This document shows positions 27,182 to 35,356 of a stretch of DNA of 64,000 nt, piece by piece; position 1 is the first letter of the stretch, and every line of letters begins with the position of its first letter. The notes below the pieces were generated by a model. That model was not told where the DNA came from and searched no databases. It saw nothing but the letters and a program-made list of their open reading frames with translations. This DNA comes from Chryseobacterium indologenes (lineage in GTDB: Bacteria; Bacteroidota; Bacteroidia; Flavobacteriales; Weeksellaceae), in NCBI GenBank assembly GCA_001013295.1, contig LAZY01000030.1:1-64000 (forward strand), in the 5' to 3' direction. Position numbers and translations under genes: made by a program.

Positions 27182-27625
27182 ATGGAAATCAGGGAAGAAA
27201 ATATCATCAATATACACAACTTTTTACCTCATCGGGAACCTATGCTCATGGCAGATTATATTCTGGAGCTGACCAAGGAAAAAGTAGTGACTTCCTTTGA
27301 AATAAAAGAAGACAACATCTTTGTTCACAACAATGAATTTGTAGAGGCCGGCCTTATCGAAAATCTGGCTCAGACCTGCTCTTCTATTCTGGGGCAAAGT
27401 TTCTTCGAAAATCCGGAAGCGGATACCAAGGTGATAGGTTTCATTACCAATATCAAGAAAATTGAGGTATTTGCCCTTCCTAAAGTGAATGACAAGATTA
27501 TTTCAAAAGCATCACTGATTTCCCAGTTTGAAAATATATGCCACATCTTCTGTGAGACCTTCAATAATGATGAATTGTTGATCAGAGCTGAAATCAATCT
27601 GTTTATTCAGGAAGTGAAATCGTAA
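27182..27625 (+). CDS. 3-hydroxyacyl-ACP dehydratase-like hotdog protein
   Basis: 147 residues. It shares its plan with the gene just upstream (EDNIFVHNNEFVEAGLIENLAQT against EDNLFVQDRVFQASGLIEHQAQS) but keeps FLPHREPM with the catalytic His (near residue 17) and the helix Glu (AGLIEN). It is expected to remove water from 3-hydroxyacyl-ACP intermediates. Last gene of the first pigment operon, followed after 25 bp by a terminator. Together with the upstream His-less homologue it may form the active heterodimer (inference), analogous to paired dehydratases in aryl-polyene clusters. Confidence 0.88.
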   Translation: MEIREENIINIHNFLPHREPMLMADYILELTKEKVVTSFEIKEDNIFVHNNEFVEAGLIENLAQTCSSILGQSFFENPEADTKVIGFITNIKKIEVFALPKVNDKIISKASLISQFENICHIFCETFNNDELLIRAEINLFIQEVKS

Positions 27626-27650
27626 GATGAATTAATTCAAAATACAATAC

Positions 27651-27680
27651 AAAAGCTGTACATTTCTGTGCAGCTTTTTT
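27651..27680 (+). terminator. Rho-independent terminator of the first pigment operon
   Basis: AAAAGCTG (27651-27658) pairs with CAGCTTTTTT (27671-27680), the T run being part of the stem's 3' side. It lies just after the dehydratase gene. Confidence 0.8.
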
Positions 27681-27720
27681 GTTTCTATGACCATTTGAAA
27701 CAATTGGATCTAAAAATAGG

Positions 27721-27786
27721 TTTAGGCTAAAGCCAATGTATTTTTTGTTTCTTTTTAAGTGGGCTAAAGCCCACCTCTATTGAATT
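27721..27786. repeat. dispersed repeat, copy 1 (GGCTAAAGCC type)
   Basis: Contains two small palindromes, GGCTAAAGCC and GGGCTAAAGCCC, separated by a T-rich spacer and followed by CACCTCTATTGAATT. A second, slightly decayed copy is at 60748-60817. Both are intergenic. The sequence type resembles a dispersed intergenic repeat I associate with Chryseobacterium genomes. Confidence 0.7.
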
Positions 27787-27908
27787 AGCATACAGCAAAC
27801 CAGCTATAAAAAATAATAATTTCGTTTGCTTCGAATCGACAAGGCGAGCATCAAAACAAACTGATAACCAATACAATAACAAGCATAAAACTTCATTCAT
27901 CAATGAAT

Positions 27909-27924
27909 TATTTCACGTGAAACA
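27909..27924. promoter_or_regulatory. parS-like centromere site (ParB binding)
   Basis: The 16-mer TATTTCACGTGAAACA differs from the near-universal bacterial parS sequence TGTTTCACGTGAAACA at one position and keeps the full 12-bp palindrome TTTCACGTGAAA. It lies in the non-coding gap between two convergent genes, clear of both terminators, as natural parS sites can. A second CGTGAAACA half-site occurs exactly 20 bp further on (27936-27944). No parA/parB genes are in the window. Confidence 0.7.
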
Positions 27925-27977
27925 TTTTTCAAATCCGTGAAACACTTACCATCAGAGAAAAAATATTTAAACCAATA

Positions 27978-28004
27978 AAAAAGTGGAACATTGCTGCTCC
28001 ACTT
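27978..28004 (-). terminator. Rho-independent terminator after the M16 peptidase gene
   Basis: AAGTGGA (27981-27987) pairs with TCCACTT (27998-28004); T-rich sequence follows on the minus strand. Confidence 0.75.
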
Positions 28005-28027
28005 TACCTATTATTAAAACTAAAAGA

Positions 28028-30940
28028 TTAGTATCCGAAGATCTCCTCAAGAGATACTTCCTGGAATTCACCCATTTTGTTGATGGATTCCATATTCAGA
28101 TTTTCTTTCTTCCCGATAATGGCTGTATTGTATTGTACAGGCTTCACTTCCGTATTGTAGAATCCTGTAAGCTGTGGCAATGTAAGCCCCTGAATTTCAG
28201 AATAAATATTTTTTCTTATATCATAGTCTACTCCAAGTTTTTTCAGGGCCAGCTGATTGAAGAAAATATTTGTTCTGTTGATTCTGTTGGAAGCGATCTG
28301 CTTCAATGCAGAACCTTTGGCATTTTCAAATTGTGCCGGGATCTGAGGAAGTGCTACCATAAGCTCATTCATCGCATTCACGGCTAAAGGAAGCTTATTG
28401 GACTGTGTTCCTATATAATTCGTGATATAATTCGCATGTCCTTTTTCCGAAGCATTGGCATAAGAAACATAAGCAGTATATGCCAATGACTTACTTTCTC
28501 TGATCTCCTGGAAAACGATAGAAGACAAGCCTCTTCCGAAATATTCATTGAAAACATTAGCTTTTCCGAAGTTGTTAAGATTGACTTCACTTCCTTTGGC
28601 TACTTTAGCCATCTCCATCTGCACCATATCATAGTTGGTGAAATATACTTTACCAGTGGTAGCCGGCTCTGCATACTCCTTAGCTTTTGCAGGCTGAAGG
28701 CTTGTATTGGAAATATAAGGTTTTACCGCTTTTTCCAGCCCTGCCTGATCCTGTCCGTAAAGGAATACCTGGTAAGGATATTGGTTCAGGGTTTTTACCT
28801 TTTTCATCAGCTCTGCAACATCAATACTTTCAAGACGCTCTTTGGAAACAATATCCGTCATTCTTGAATCTTTACCATATTTGGCATAGCTTGAAAGTGC
28901 TGCCATAATTCTCACCTTATCTCTCTTAGCAGATGCTCTGGATTCCAGGATTGTCTTTACAGTCTGCCCATAGATAGCCTTATCTGCTTTTACATTCGTC
29001 ATCCAGTGGTTCAATAGTTCCACTCCTTTCTTCATATTGCTTTCAAGACCACTCAGAGAAATCACCATCTGGTCATTGGACGTTCTCAAACTATAGCTGA
29101 TCCCCAGCTTATAAAACTCCTCTTTCAACTGCTCTGGAGTATATTTATCCGTTCCAAGATATTCAAAAACAGTTCCTGCTACAGAAAGCTCTTTATCATT
29201 ATCTGTTCCGAATGGGAAAATATAACTTACCTGAGCAATTTCGTTGTATTTATTTTTCACAAAACTTACCGTCTTGTCTTTCACCTGTGAAGTCTGAATA
29301 GCTGCTTTATAATCAATAAACTCAGGTTTGATCTCTGCAACCTTGGTGTTCAGAATATCTTTAAGGAAAGGAGACTGTGCCTCTCTGTTCAGCTTGATCG
29401 GAGTAATCCCCGGGTTTTCCACACGTACCAGCTTATCATTCACGCCTTTTTCCTTATATACCACTACATAGTTATCTTTAAAGAAATCATTGGCAAACTT
29501 TACCACCTCAGCCTTCGTAATCTTTTCGTATTGGTTAAGATCATCCAGTTCCTGCTCCCATGTTCTCCCTTTGATGTAAGCACCGTAAAGTTCTGTAGCA
29601 AGACCATCAGCCGTTTCCCAGTCTTTCATACGCTGTACTTTCTTGTCGTTGACGATAGCCTTCAGCATCCAGTCCGGGAACTGTCCTTTTTTCACAAGAT
29701 CCAGCTGATCCAGTAATAGTTTTTTAGCTTCATCAAAGCTTTGTCCTTCTTTTGGAGTTACGACCAAAGCAAATGAACCGTACATTTTGAATGGAGATTC
29801 ATAAGCTCCTGCTCCAAGAGTTTTTTGTTTCTGATTAATATTAAGGTCAATTAACCCCGCATCTCCTCTGTTACTAAGGATTTCAGCCACTACATCTGCT
29901 AGTCTTGCTTCCTGCGTTCCGTAAGAATCGGTTCTCCATGCCATCGTCATTCTCGGTGTAGACGGACTTTTTACCGTTCTGGAAACAATGCTGGTCATCG
30001 GTGCCTCCGTAACCATTTTCTTCATCGGAAGTTCTTTGTATTTAAATCCTCCGAAATACTGATCAACTAATTTTATAGTTTTGTCAAAATCAAGATCCCC
30101 TACCAATACTACAGCCATATTATTAGGCACATAGTACGTATCAAAGTATTTGTGAATAGCAACCATTGAAGGGCTTTTCAGGTGCTCTGAAGTACCGATT
30201 GTAGTCTGCTGTCCGTTCGGGTGTTTTGGGAAAAGAGCTTCCATCAAAGCATAGTTCACCAAACGGCCGTCATTATCCTGTGCTCTGTTGTATTCTTCAT
30301 ATACCGCTTCCAGCTCAGTATGGAAAAGACGCAGTACCAATTCTGAAAAACGCTCCTTTTCTACTCTCAGCCATTTTTCAAGCTCGTTGGCCGGGATATT
30401 ATTTTTATAAACCGTCTCATCCAGCCATGTGTGAGCATTCGTCCCTGTAGCTCCTAATGAAGAGATCGCTTTGTCATACTCATTGGCAATAGCATATTTG
30501 GATGCTTCCTGAGAAACTTCATCAATCTTTTTGTAAAGTTCTTTTTTCTTTGCCGGATCTTTTTCTGCTTTGTGCTGTTCATAAAGATCAGAGATCTGCT
30601 GTAGCAGAACCTTTTCCTTTGCCCAATCCTGAGTTCCCAGATGAGAAGTTCCTTTGAATACCATATGCTCAAGATAGTGAGCCAATCCTGTGTTATCACT
30701 AGGGTCGTTATTCGATCCCGTTCTTACAGGAATATAAGTCTGGATTCTAGGAGCATCTTCATTTTTTGCAAGATACACCTTCAGTCCGTTCTTCAGAGTA
30801 TATACTCTTACTCCTGCCTGGTCATTTTTTACCGTTTCATACGTGTATCCCTGAGCATCGGTAAGCTTTTGGGTCTCGAATTTCTGTGCCATTGCGCTCA
30901 GCATACAGAAAAGCGAAACAGAAATAAAAAACTTCTTCAT
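28028..30940 (-). CDS. M16 family zinc metallopeptidase, periplasmic
   Basis: 970 residues, with signal peptide (MKKFFISVSLFCMLSAMAQ). It has two pitrilysin-type halves. The first carries the inverted zinc motif HYLEH (His88, Glu91, His92) with the downstream Glu in LEAVYEEYNRAQ; the second half (from about 520) is the non-catalytic M16C partner. Full length and intact, so probably active in degrading peptides in the periplasm. It points against the pigment operons on both sides and has its own terminator, so it looks like an unrelated gene inside the cluster. Confidence 0.93.
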   Translation of the reverse strand: MKKFFISVSLFCMLSAMAQKFETQKLTDAQGYTYETVKNDQAGVRVYTLKNGLKVYLAKNEDAPRIQTYIPVRTGSNNDPSDNTGLAHYLEHMVFKGTSHLGTQDWAKEKVLLQQISDLYEQHKAEKDPAKKKELYKKIDEVSQEASKYAIANEYDKAISSLGATGTNAHTWLDETVYKNNIPANELEKWLRVEKERFSELVLRLFHTELEAVYEEYNRAQDNDGRLVNYALMEALFPKHPNGQQTTIGTSEHLKSPSMVAIHKYFDTYYVPNNMAVVLVGDLDFDKTIKLVDQYFGGFKYKELPMKKMVTEAPMTSIVSRTVKSPSTPRMTMAWRTDSYGTQEARLADVVAEILSNRGDAGLIDLNINQKQKTLGAGAYESPFKMYGSFALVVTPKEGQSFDEAKKLLLDQLDLVKKGQFPDWMLKAIVNDKKVQRMKDWETADGLATELYGAYIKGRTWEQELDDLNQYEKITKAEVVKFANDFFKDNYVVVYKEKGVNDKLVRVENPGITPIKLNREAQSPFLKDILNTKVAEIKPEFIDYKAAIQTSQVKDKTVSFVKNKYNEIAQVSYIFPFGTDNDKELSVAGTVFEYLGTDKYTPEQLKEEFYKLGISYSLRTSNDQMVISLSGLESNMKKGVELLNHWMTNVKADKAIYGQTVKTILESRASAKRDKVRIMAALSSYAKYGKDSRMTDIVSKERLESIDVAELMKKVKTLNQYPYQVFLYGQDQAGLEKAVKPYISNTSLQPAKAKEYAEPATTGKVYFTNYDMVQMEMAKVAKGSEVNLNNFGKANVFNEYFGRGLSSIVFQEIRESKSLAYTAYVSYANASEKGHANYITNYIGTQSNKLPLAVNAMNELMVALPQIPAQFENAKGSALKQIASNRINRTNIFFNQLALKKLGVDYDIRKNIYSEIQGLTLPQLTGFYNTEVKPVQYNTAIIGKKENLNMESINKMGEFQEVSLEEIFGY

Positions 30941-31378
30941 AGTTGTTATTTGTTAGTTATTATATCAAATTTCTTATGCCATTAGTCTGATGATAAGACA
31001 GACTTGTTACAACAGATTGATAATAAGTCTTCATAACAGGTATTGGCAGTATCCTGTAAGATTCCATACCTTCCAATTAGTTAAACAGAAAAATTAAAAT
31101 CGGAAGATTCTATTCTCTTCAGATAAATAGACAGAAAACAGATCCAACTGTCTTCTAATCACTTTTTGAACTTTAAAAACGGAGAGAAAAAGATAAAATC
31201 CGGTCATTAAAAACTTCAATACGACCCGTGATACAGGCTCTTTTTCACGACAATAGGCTCTTCCTCTACCCCATCATTTGCATGTAATGGATTTTCACTA
31301 TTTTAGCCACCTGATTAAAAGAATCAAAACAGGTGAACTATTTTTCATCTGGAATCTAAAAAATTAAACATTATTCAG
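30941..31378. other. gene-free stretch between divergent genes
   Basis: 438 bp between the divergent M16 gene and the second pigment operon. It must hold both promoters. For the plus strand, TTG (31278-31280), 18 bp, TATTTTAG (31299-31306) fits with one mismatch in the -7 box and is the best candidate. No RNA gene or repeat is recognised. Confidence 0.45.
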
Positions 31379-31783
31379 ATGAAAAAGCAAGACCTTCCTC
31401 AAGACGAAAGTAATCTGAAATCCGCCAACATGACCGAAGTTCTGTATGTAACGGATGAAAACGACAACTATACGACGGCAAACAGCACAGGCTGGGATGC
31501 CAAGAAAGCGGCTTTGGATGAATCTATGGAACTCATTCATGAAAGAATCGAGGAAGCGAAACAAAACGTTGCCCAACATAAAGTGAGCCCCATCGTTTAT
31601 TTTATGGAACTGAACAAAATGGACCTGGGAGTATTGGCTTCTTATGTTGGAATGTGGCAATGGAGGGTAAAAAGACATTTTAAGCCCGGAATATTTAAAA
31701 CACTAAGCGAAACTGCCCTGAAAAAATATGCCGATGCATTCGGAATTTCAGTGGACGAATTGAAAAACTTCGACGGGAAATAA
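31379..31783 (+). CDS. small helix-turn-helix-like protein
   Basis: 134 residues, no signal peptide, charged N-terminus. The C-terminal half reads like an XRE-type DNA-binding fold (MDLGVLASYVGMWQWRVKRHF, then LKKYADAFGISVDELKNF), with the last segment matching the usual end of HTH_3 domains. It is the first gene of the second plus-strand pigment run, so it might regulate the cluster, but this rests on position. It could also be a conserved cluster protein of non-regulatory function. 41 bp separates it from the BtrH-like gene. Confidence 0.65.
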   Translation: MKKQDLPQDESNLKSANMTEVLYVTDENDNYTTANSTGWDAKKAALDESMELIHERIEEAKQNVAQHKVSPIVYFMELNKMDLGVLASYVGMWQWRVKRHFKPGIFKTLSETALKKYADAFGISVDELKNFDGK

Positions 31784-31824
31784 ATGAAATATAGCATATC
31801 CGATATGCTGCATTCATTTCACCA

Positions 31825-32841
31825 ATGAAAAAGATAAAGCTGCAAATGAAATTAAACTTTGAACACCATCAGACTGCGCATTGCGAAAACGGTGTTGCTT
31901 CTAATCTACTGCTTAATAAAGGACTGAAACTGAGCGAACCTATGATCTTCGGGATCGGTTCCGGACTGTTTTTTGTCTACCTTCCTTTTTTGAAGGTGAA
32001 TTTTGCCCCGGGCTTCAGCTATCGTCCGATGCCGGGCGCTATTTTCAGCAAAGCAGCCAAAAGATTAGGAATTAAAATCAAAAGAGAGAAATTCTCAAAC
32101 CCGCAGGATGCTCAAAAGGCTCTTGAAAGAAATTTAGAACACAATATCCCTACAGGACTTCAGGTGGGTGTTTTCAACCTTACCTATTTTCCTGAAGAAT
32201 ATAAATTCCACTTCAATGCCCATAACCTCGTAGTATATGGTAAAGAAGACGGAAAATTCCTTATCAGCGATCCGGTGATGGATTATACCACTACCCTTAC
32301 CGAAGCTGAGCTGGAAAAAGTAAGATACGCCAAAGGAGCTCTTCCCCCGAAAGGACATATGTACTACCCTGTCTATATTCCTGAAAATGTTCATCTGGAA
32401 GAGGCTATTAAAAAAGGAATCAAGGATACTTGCAAAAATATGCTGGCTCCGGTACCGCTTATTGGAGTAAAAGCAATGAGATGGGTAGCGAAGAGCATTC
32501 CGAAATGGGCAGAAAAGAAAGGAACCAAGGTTACCAATCACTATCTGGGACAACTGATCAGGATGCAGGAAGAAATCGGAACCGGCGGCGGTGGCTTCAG
32601 GTTTATCTATGGAGCCTTTCTTCAGGAAGCCTCTGTGATCCTTAAAAATGACGAGCTAAAGGAATTGTCAAAAGAAATTACCTCTATCGGTGACCTTTGG
32701 AGAGACTTTGCCGTAGATATTGCCCGTGTTTATAAAAACAGGAATTCCAAGAGCAATATCTATAATGAACTTTCAAAGACCATGCTGCATATTGCAGATC
32801 TGGAAGAAGCTTTCTATAAAAAACTGAGAAAAGCGATCTGA
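31825..32841 (+). CDS. BtrH-like acyltransferase (BtrH N-terminal plus DUF4872-type)
   Basis: 338 residues; ATG at 31846 is an alternative start. The N-terminal papain-like half has HHQTAHCENGVASN (Cys20, the BtrH catalytic Cys position), FGIGSGLFFVYLPF, then FNAHNLVVYGKEDGKFLISDP with the His/Asp pair. The C-terminal half (about 190-338) is helical, as in DUF4872. BtrH, in butirosin synthesis, moves an acyl chain from its carrier protein onto an acceptor. In this cluster a similar enzyme could move the aryl polyene from ACP to the resorcinol hydroxyl, the ester step of flexirubin. The role is inference; the family assignment is good. Confidence 0.82.
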   Translation: MKKIKLQMKLNFEHHQTAHCENGVASNLLLNKGLKLSEPMIFGIGSGLFFVYLPFLKVNFAPGFSYRPMPGAIFSKAAKRLGIKIKREKFSNPQDAQKALERNLEHNIPTGLQVGVFNLTYFPEEYKFHFNAHNLVVYGKEDGKFLISDPVMDYTTTLTEAELEKVRYAKGALPPKGHMYYPVYIPENVHLEEAIKKGIKDTCKNMLAPVPLIGVKAMRWVAKSIPKWAEKKGTKVTNHYLGQLIRMQEEIGTGGGGFRFIYGAFLQEASVILKNDELKELSKEITSIGDLWRDFAVDIARVYKNRNSKSNIYNELSKTMLHIADLEEAFYKKLRKAI

Positions 32842-32842
32842 T

Positions 32843-33601
32843 ATGGCAGAGAATATGATTGAGATCAAAAAACTGTATAAAAAATACAAAAATTCTGACG
32901 AGTTTTCTGTAAACGATATTTCATTGAATATCGGCAAAAATGAGATCTACGGAATTCTTGGGCCTAACGGAGCAGGAAAAACTACTTTGATCTCTATGCT
33001 TTCGGGATTAATAAAACCTACATCAGGGCAATTTACCATCAATGGGATGTCTCCTCAGAAGGATCAGTTTAAAATCAGACAAATTATGGGAATTGTTCCT
33101 CAGGAATATGCCCTTTACCCTACCCTTACAGCCAAGGAAAATCTCATGTTTTTCGGAAGTCTGTACGGTTTAAAGCATAATCAACTTACGAAAGCTATTG
33201 ATGATTCTCTGGAGGTAATGGGACTTTCTAAATTTGCCAACAAGCAGGTGGGTCAGTTTTCCGGGGGGATGAAGCGCCGTTGTAACCTCATTGCCGGAAC
33301 GCTTCACAATCCTAAAGTTTTATTCCTGGATGAACCAACCGTTGGTGTTGATGTTCAGTCTAAAAAAGCAATTATTGATTATCTTCTGGATTTAAATAAA
33401 CAGGGAACCTGTATCATTTATACTTCTCATCACCTGTCGGAAGCTGAAGAATTCTGTACTAAAATTGCCATCATCGACCATGGAAAAATCCATGCCGTAG
33501 GAACTCCTGAAGAATTGGTCAACAGAGTAGCTCATGCGGAAAACCTTGAAGACGTTTTCATTTCATTAACCGGAAAAGAATTAAGAGATGTTGTTGTATA
33601 A
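32843..33601 (+). CDS. ABC transporter ATP-binding protein
   Basis: 252 residues with Walker A GPNGAGKTT (40-48), signature FSGGMKRR, Walker B VLFLDEP and the switch His in IIYTSHHLSE: a complete ABC ATPase of the DRA/ABC-2 export type. It overlaps the following permease gene by 14 bp and starts 1 bp after the BtrH-like gene. The pair is presumably an exporter working for the pigment pathway; the substrate is not shown by the sequence. Confidence 0.93.
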   Translation: MAENMIEIKKLYKKYKNSDEFSVNDISLNIGKNEIYGILGPNGAGKTTLISMLSGLIKPTSGQFTINGMSPQKDQFKIRQIMGIVPQEYALYPTLTAKENLMFFGSLYGLKHNQLTKAIDDSLEVMGLSKFANKQVGQFSGGMKRRCNLIAGTLHNPKVLFLDEPTVGVDVQSKKAIIDYLLDLNKQGTCIIYTSHHLSEAEEFCTKIAIIDHGKIHAVGTPEELVNRVAHAENLEDVFISLTGKELRDVVV

Positions 33602-34856
33602 ATTGTGGCGAAGCTTTATTAAAGAAATTCTTCTGCTGAAGAGAGATATTGGAGGAATTGTCATCATCTTCGTAATGCCGTTGCTTTTAATTGTAACCAT
33701 TACCCTGATCCAGGATTCTACCTTTAAAAACCTTGAAGGATCAAAAATCCCGATCATTTTTATTGACAATGACAAATCTGAAGTTTCAAAAAATATAAAA
33801 GGAGAACTGGAAAACAGCAAGACCTTCCAGCTTTTGACCAATTACACCGAAAAATCGGCGCAGGAAGCGGTATTTTCCGGAGATTATCAGATGGCCATTG
33901 TCATTCCTGAAAATCTAACCAAGGATTTGAATTCCAATATTGATTCAAAGGTTCAGACTATCGTAAGCTCATTCGGACTGGAAAGTGATTCTGCCAAAAC
34001 GAAAACCGAAGCACCGAAAGCCAAGGAAATTCACTTATATTTTGACCCTGCCACCAATGCAGGATTTAAAAACTCTGTGATGAATTCCGTCAACAAAATG
34101 GTTTTTGAGATTGAAAATAAAAAGATCTATAAAGCATTTCAGGATCAGCTGGGAACTACTGAAAATCTTGACGAAAATAAAAACCTGATCAGCTTTAAAG
34201 AGATCACTCCAAAGAAAGGAGAAATGGATGTCATGCCGAATTCTGTTCAGCATAATGTTCCGGCATGGACTCTTTTTGCGATCTTTTTCATCGTAGTACC
34301 ATTATCCATCAATCTGGTAAAAGAAAAAAGTCAGGGAACAAGTGTAAGAGCAAGGATCAGTCCTACCCCTTATTTCGTTCATATTTTAGGAAAAACATTT
34401 ACCTATCTTATCATCTGTATCATTCAGTTTTTGCTGATGGTTGCAGTTGGGGTTTATCTTTTCCCTTATATGGATCTTCCGGCATTCGATGTATCGGGAA
34501 AAATGATTCAGCTTCTCACGGTAACCCTTTTCTCAGGATTGGCGGCGATCGGATTTGGAGTTCTGCTGGGGACGATTGCAGACACCCAGGAACAGTCGGC
34601 TCCGTTTGGGGCTACATCCGTAGTGGTTCTGGCAGCGATCGGAGGAATCTGGGTTCCGGTATTCTTAATGCCTGAATTCATGCAGACCATAGCCAAATTC
34701 TCTCCTATGAACTGGGGTCTGAATGCCTATTACGATATTATTTTAAGAAACAGCGGAATCGGGGGCATTGCGAAAGAATTGATATTCTTATTTTTATTTT
34801 ATATTGCCATGGTTTCCATTTCTATTTTTTATGAAAGGAAACTCCATAATATTTAA
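33588..34856 (+). CDS. ABC-2 type transporter permease
   Basis: 422 residues. One helix near residues 22-44 (DIGGIVIIFVMPLLLIVTITLI), a large extracytoplasmic domain (about 45-225), then five helices (about 228-418): the standard ABC-2 membrane protein plan with the usual SPMNWGLNAYYDIILR segment near the end. It partners the ATPase encoded immediately upstream (14-bp overlap). Confidence 0.9.
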   Translation: MLLYKLWRSFIKEILLLKRDIGGIVIIFVMPLLLIVTITLIQDSTFKNLEGSKIPIIFIDNDKSEVSKNIKGELENSKTFQLLTNYTEKSAQEAVFSGDYQMAIVIPENLTKDLNSNIDSKVQTIVSSFGLESDSAKTKTEAPKAKEIHLYFDPATNAGFKNSVMNSVNKMVFEIENKKIYKAFQDQLGTTENLDENKNLISFKEITPKKGEMDVMPNSVQHNVPAWTLFAIFFIVVPLSINLVKEKSQGTSVRARISPTPYFVHILGKTFTYLIICIIQFLLMVAVGVYLFPYMDLPAFDVSGKMIQLLTVTLFSGLAAIGFGVLLGTIADTQEQSAPFGATSVVVLAAIGGIWVPVFLMPEFMQTIAKFSPMNWGLNAYYDIILRNSGIGGIAKELIFLFLFYIAMVSISIFYERKLHNI

Positions 34857-34927
34857 TTTATTTTTCGGACTAAACATCAGCATTTACTGACGTCCATTAA
34901 AACAATAATCACTACGGAAGAAAAAAC

Positions 34928-35356
34928 ATGCAGTCTAAAGAAAATATATTGACCTGTACGGAAGAAATAAGGGTACGATTCAACGAGACAGATCCATTGG
35001 GAATTGTCTGGCATGGTCATTACATCGTGTACTTTGAAGACGGAAGAGAAGCCTTCGGACGCCAGCATGGCCTGACTTATCTTGATATTCAGAATGCCGG
35101 ATATGTCACCCCTATTGTAAAGAGTACCTGTGAACATTTTCTTCCTTTAAAATATGGAGAAACATTCAGGATCGTAACAACTTTTGTCAACTCTGTCTCC
35201 GCCAAACTGATTTATAAGTATGAACTTTTCAACAAAGAAGATCAGCTGGTATGCAGCGGAGAAACCATTCAGGTATTTCTGGACAGCAATGGAAGCTTAT
35301 GCCTCTACAATCCGGAATTTTTTCAAGCCTGGAAAGATAAAATGGGATTATCATGA
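34928..35356 (+). CDS. acyl-thioesterase, YbgC/4HBT family
   Basis: 142 residues, single hotdog domain with RFNETDPLGIVWHGHYIVYFEDGR; the Asp of ETDPLG is the catalytic residue. The class hydrolyses acyl-CoA or acyl-ACP. Aryl-polyene clusters normally include one such thioesterase, which could release or edit carrier-bound chains. Its stop overlaps the next start (ATGA), so it is coupled to the ketosynthase that follows. Confidence 0.87.
   Translation: MQSKENILTCTEEIRVRFNETDPLGIVWHGHYIVYFEDGREAFGRQHGLTYLDIQNAGYVTPIVKSTCEHFLPLKYGETFRIVTTFVNSVSAKLIYKYELFNKEDQLVCSGETIQVFLDSNGSLCLYNPEFFQAWKDKMGLS

Noticed and set aside
27983..28387. 134-codon plus-strand frame opposite the M16 gene
   Set aside because: It begins in the M16 terminator hairpin and lies mostly antisense to a clearly conserved peptidase; no recognisable motif.
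30941..31378. tRNA or structured RNA in the 438-bp gap
   Set aside because: No cloverleaf, T-loop sequence or strong hairpin was found on either strand.
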